A DNA stretch of 33,332 nt from Deltaproteobacteria bacterium (GTDB lineage Bacteria > Desulfobacterota > Desulfobacteria > Desulfobacterales > SURF-15), in assembly GCA_019309565.1 (NCBI GenBank), contig JAFDFZ010000056.1:1-33332 (forward strand), in the 5' to 3' direction. A program made the position numbers and the translations under genes. Positions within the stretch are counted from its first letter, which is position 1; each line of letters begins with the position of its first letter. Positions 31,273 through 33,332 of this stretch are shown in pieces. Under the pieces are notes generated by a model. The model was given only the letters and a program-made list of their open reading frames with translations, was not told the origin of the DNA and did no database searches.

Positions 31273-31371
31273 ACCCCGTAGCTTTATAAATAATATAGCA
31301 AAATGACCTGTACGTAAATCTATCAGTATCTTACTCCTGCCGCCTTTTGAGTAGTTTTGCAACAACGGGGT
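31273..31371 (-). repeat. R2 element, copy B: 99-bp MITE-like repeat upstream of ispF
   Basis: Exactly 99 bp, like copy A, but on the opposite strand. Ends are ACCCCGT (31273-31279) and ACGGGGT (31365-31371). Relative to ispF it has the same orientation as copy A has to mdh: the ACCCCGTTGTTGC end distal and the AGCTACGGGGT end proximal. Its conserved half holds TGC-TATATT on the minus strand (31300-31292). Flanking dinucleotides (TT and CA) do not show a target duplication. Confidence 0.78.
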
Positions 31372-31500
31372 CACTCAGCATCACCCTCAAGTCAAGGGAT
31401 GTGCTTACAGTCATATAGAGTCTAAAAATACCACATTCTCCACCAACGGTAAAGAAAACCAACACAGCCGAAAATGCACGGTGTTTTGTCAAAAGATGCT

Positions 31501-31529
31501 TTACCCCATCATCATCTTCGTGTTATGAT
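31501..31529 (+). promoter_or_regulatory. Possible promoter of small Cys-rich gene
   Basis: TTACCC (31501-31506), 17 bases, then TATGAT (31524-31529) preceded by TGT, forming an extended -10. A start about seven bases downstream would give a 40-base leader to ATG 31577 but almost none to ATG 31541. By eye only. Confidence 0.3.
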
Positions 31530-31576
31530 GTTTTCCTATCATGAGATACCATCATGCGATTAAGTCCGTTGATTCC

Positions 31577-31774
31577 ATGAAACAAGTTACCCACATATCC
31601 CTCGGGGATGCCTCTGTGTGCAAATTCGATTTTGAAATCGGGTGCCTTGTCAAAAGCCCGTGCAGAGAATGTGTTCAGCGTAAAAAACTGCCGGGATGCG
31701 CAGAAGGCTGCGAGGTGTTAAACAAGATTCAGATGATTTTATCCAAAGCCGTTTCCTGCACCAGAAATCTGTAA
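31577..31774 (+). CDS. Small Cys-rich conserved hypothetical protein
   Basis: A 65-residue protein (77 residues if ATG 31541 is used) with SVCKFDFEIGCLVKSPCREC, then VQRKKLPGCAEGCEVLNKIQ, a C-x2-C-x8-C-x3-C arrangement that looks like a metal-binding knuckle, followed by a short helix. I recall similar short proteins with LVKSPCRxC-type motifs in sulfate reducers, without assigned function; this cannot be checked here. ATG 31577 is preferred because the preceding 12 residues look unrelated and a possible promoter leaves it a normal leader. No strong RBS. It stands alone on the plus strand, facing the transposase relic; the two meet tail to tail. Confidence 0.6.
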   Translation: MKQVTHISLGDASVCKFDFEIGCLVKSPCRECVQRKKLPGCAEGCEVLNKIQMILSKAVSCTRNL

Positions 31775-32009
31775 CCGAACCTCCTGGAAACTCCATATCA
31801 AAAAACACCCTGGCGAAGAGATGTTTTTCCGCATGGATCAGCCCAGGAACATGTGTAGCTCTTTTTGCGGGCGGGGCATGGTTTCTGGTTTCCCACAATC
31901 CCAGATGCTTGAGGATCTTTTTCACAAGCTGTTGCTCTTCGATAAAAGATATTATTTTCATAGATCCCAAGCGCTTAGGACAAAGCAGGGGATCGATGTA
32001 AAATTTACG
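31773..32009 (-). pseudogene. IS91-type transposase, C-terminal relic
   Basis: Read on the minus strand: KFYIDPLLCPKRLGSMKIIS, then FIEEQQLVKKILKHLGLWET and a Pro-rich tail. This matches the C-terminal end of IS91/IS801-like (Y2, HUH) transposases, which typically reads YEVDPLxCPKCGGxMKIIxFI followed by IxxILxHLGLW. The zinc-type CPKCG is degraded to CPKRLG, a TGA lies just upstream (32012-32010), and no catalytic HUH or tyrosine part is present in the window. It is a dead fragment. Open reading continues to 31650 over the small Cys-rich gene on the other strand, which is probably chance. Confidence 0.65.
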
Positions 32010-32268
32010 TCAAGCTGGGGATTCTATGTACTCGGCAAAGATCATACCAAAAAACCAGGTGCATCAAATTATCGTTGCATCAGATGTTCATGGCCGATCA
32101 TCGAAGATTTGAAGATCTATAAAACGGTTGGATGCCTTATCATTCGGATATCTATAGCCTTTTCTTCTGATGTCCGGGCAACCGTATTTATGTTGAATGT
32201 TCTGAATGGAGGCCGCAGGCTTTTACTTTATCGACTATTCTCGCCTGTATTTTCAATTTTTGGTGGGT
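32010..32268. other. Non-coding remnant between transposase relic and flavoprotein relic
   Basis: No recognisable coding sequence in any frame; every frame is broken by stops. It may be decayed remainder of the flavoprotein gene (upper part) and of the transposase (lower part). Confidence 0.4.
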
Positions 32269-32492
32269 TTAAACAATCGAATCTCTGTAAACCTGGCACC
32301 CGTAGTCGTTTTCATTGACATCAAAACATTTAAAGCATCCGGAGCAGAAATGAATTTTCATCTCTCGAAGCAACAGTGTCTCTGCAGTAACCGCTTTTTC
32401 AGCTATGGCGCCATTGAGCGCTTCCTGGAGCAAACGGTCGGTATTGGCTTTGCGCGGGGGCTTCCGCAAATGCCCAGTATCTTGTATTTCAC
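32269..32492 (-). pseudogene. NADPH-dependent FMN reductase / iron-sulfur flavoprotein, frameshifted N-terminal fragment
   Basis: Flavodoxin-fold oxidoreductase fragment. From GTG 32492 the frame reads VKYKILGICGSPR, the FMN phosphate-binding loop of the family. The similarity then shifts frame at a run of five C (complement of 32456-32460) and continues KANTDRLLQEALNGA, then MKIHFCSGCFKCFDVNENDY with the CxxC of iron-sulfur flavoproteins, and stops after CQVYRDSIV. A single missing base in GSPRRKANTD would explain the shift. The remaining two thirds of the protein are not seen. The GTG overlaps the livF TGA (GTGA), so the ancestor was translationally coupled to the transporter genes. Confidence 0.68.
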
Positions 32493-33121
32493 CGGTGGCC
32501 TTCCCTAAGGAGCTCTTTACCGGTTCCACTCAGCGAAATCCTTCCCTTTTCAAGAACATAAGCACGCCGGGCAATCTGCAGAGACAAGTGCGCATTCTGT
32601 TCCACCAGAAGCACACTGATACCGCTTCGATTCAGGCCGATGATAATATCAAAAATCTGCTGGACAAGGATCGGGCTCAGACCCAGAGAAGGTTCGTCTA
32701 AAATCATTAATTTGGGGCAAGACATATATCCTCTCGCCACGGCCAGCATCTGCTGTTCCCCGCCGCTCAAAGATCCTGCATTCTGGTTTTGTCTTTCGGC
32801 CAGGCGAGGAAAAAAACTGAAAACATGATCGAGGTTCTGATTCAGTTTCAGCCGGGCCCGTCGGGTTTGAGCACCGATGAGAAGGTTTTCCAAAACGGTC
32901 ATCTGGGGAAAAACCTGCCGGCCTTCAGGGACTAGAGTGATACCCCGCTCAACCACCTCATAGGCCGGCCGCCCCGTCACATGTTCACCTTCAAACCGTA
33001 TCGTACCGGCTATAGGTTGCAGAGCACCGGCGATCATCTTGACAGCGGTGGACTTTCCGGCGCCATTGGAGCCGATCAGGGCCACGATTTCTCCTTCCTT
33101 AACTTCAAGTTTCAGTTGCAT
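32489..33121 (-). pseudogene. livF: Branched-chain amino acid ABC transporter ATPase LivF, N-terminally truncated
   Basis: ATPase subunit of a LivFGHMK-type importer. The open frame keeps Walker A GSNGAGKST, the Q-loop region, signature LSGGEQQMLAVARG, Walker B LMILDEPSLGL and the H-loop region (VEQNAHLSL). Missing are the first 25-30 residues, including the A-loop aromatic that stacks on adenine; the family reads about 'L-x-G-I/V-SLEV-x-EGEIVALIG' and here only KLEVKEGEIVALIG remains. Upstream bases encode the end of LivG in another frame, so a deletion fused the two genes. ATG 33121 or 33148 could start a short product, but function is doubtful. Confidence 0.72.
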
Positions 33122-33332
33122 TGAGGCCGGCGCAGGGTTCGTCGGCAAGAAGAAGTCGGGGGCTGGTGGCGATTGCCTTGGCCAACTCCAGTCTTCGAAG
33201 ATTGCCGACCGTAAGTGCCGTCGCCGGCAAGTTGCCCATGCTTTCTATAGCGGTCAAGGCCAGGGCATCTCTGGTTATCTCATCAGCGTCCCTGGGCCCG
33301 TCGCTCCCAAACAGGGCACCGATGCGGACATT
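33105..33332 (-). pseudogene. livG: Branched-chain amino acid ABC transporter ATPase LivG, 3'-truncated and cut by window end
   Basis: On the minus strand from the window edge one frame reads NVRIGALFGSDGPRDADEI, later LTVGNLRRLELAKAIATSPR, then LLLADEPCAGLNATET and TGA (33107-33105). This is the LivG signature-loop region (here TVGNLRR in place of LSGGQ-like, as in LivG 'YGxQRRLE') and Walker B. LivG normally continues some 50-60 residues (H-loop and C-terminal tail); these are lost where the frame runs into livF sequence. The N-terminal part lies outside the window. Confidence 0.7.

Larger units (their letters stand above)
31224..31576. other. Intergenic region upstream of ispF
   Basis: No gene seen. 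It contains R2 copy B (31273-31371), a possible extended -10 for ispF inside it, and a possible promoter for the small Cys-rich gene (31501-31529). Nothing else recognisable between 31372 and 31500. Confidence 0.5.

Noticed and set aside
31650-32318. Several overlapping open frames on the plus strand (31696-32001, 31821-32318)
   Set aside because: They lie antisense to the transposase relic and have no protein-like family features.

Overview
The window looks like a chromosome segment of a mesophilic, moderate-GC bacterium, most likely Desulfobacterota (Desulfobacterales-like). This rests on the overall gene set, the xseA-xseB-ispA-dxs-tlyA order, a spore-photolyase-like radical SAM protein, a beta-helix protein family I recall from this group, and an EF-G paralog of a type I associate with sulfate reducers. 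No rRNA, tRNA or CRISPR was seen. The taxonomy is inference from protein character; no search was possible.

Layout. (1) 2-6623 (+): three glycosyltransferase genes (the middle one a fusion of two GT4 enzymes) and an asparagine-synthase-type amidotransferase, i.e. part of a surface polysaccharide cluster. (2) 6654-9417 (+): a left-handed beta-helix (GlmU-tail-like) gene broken by an in-frame TGA, then glmM. (3) 9432-10136 (-): a BAX-inhibitor-1 membrane protein, convergent with glmM across a shared hairpin terminator. (4) 10304-15858 (+): a hypothetical gene, then xseA-xseB-ispA-dxs-tlyA, tightly packed. (5) 16016-18082 (+): an EF-G paralog with an altered G3 motif. (6) 18096-23707 (-): a C-terminally shortened thermonuclease, an SPL-type radical SAM protein, acetyl-CoA synthetase, an orphan ParB-like protein and purC. 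(7) 24393-25325 (+): malate dehydrogenase, convergent with (8) 25306-31223 (-): ispF-cysS-uvrB-uvrC. (9) 31224-33332: a decaying region with a small Cys-rich gene, an IS91-type transposase tail, a frameshifted flavoprotein gene and a livG/livF deletion scar.

The most interesting layer lies between genes. Two families of short elements with terminal inverted repeats (MITE-like) occur twice each. R1 (86 bp, ends TTCGCACCCT) sits exactly at the 3' ends of the parB-like gene and ispF. In both its terminal repeat is read in the same frame and supplies the last codons Ser-His-Pro and the TAA stop. R2 (99 bp, ends ACCCCGT) sits just upstream of mdh and ispF in the same orientation relative to the gene. 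Its best conserved half holds an extended -10-like motif. ispF therefore has an R2 at its 5' side and an R1 at its 3' end, and the two R2 copies bracket mdh-uvrC-uvrB-cysS-ispF as 7.1-kb-spaced inverted repeats. A third element with long inverted ends (R3) lies upstream of mdh.

Functionally the window combines envelope sugar metabolism (glycosyltransferases, glmM), isoprenoid precursor synthesis (dxs, ispF, ispA), DNA repair (uvrB, uvrC, xseAB, SPL-like) and central metabolism (acs, mdh, purC). The last 2 kb is genomic debris around a transposase relic.
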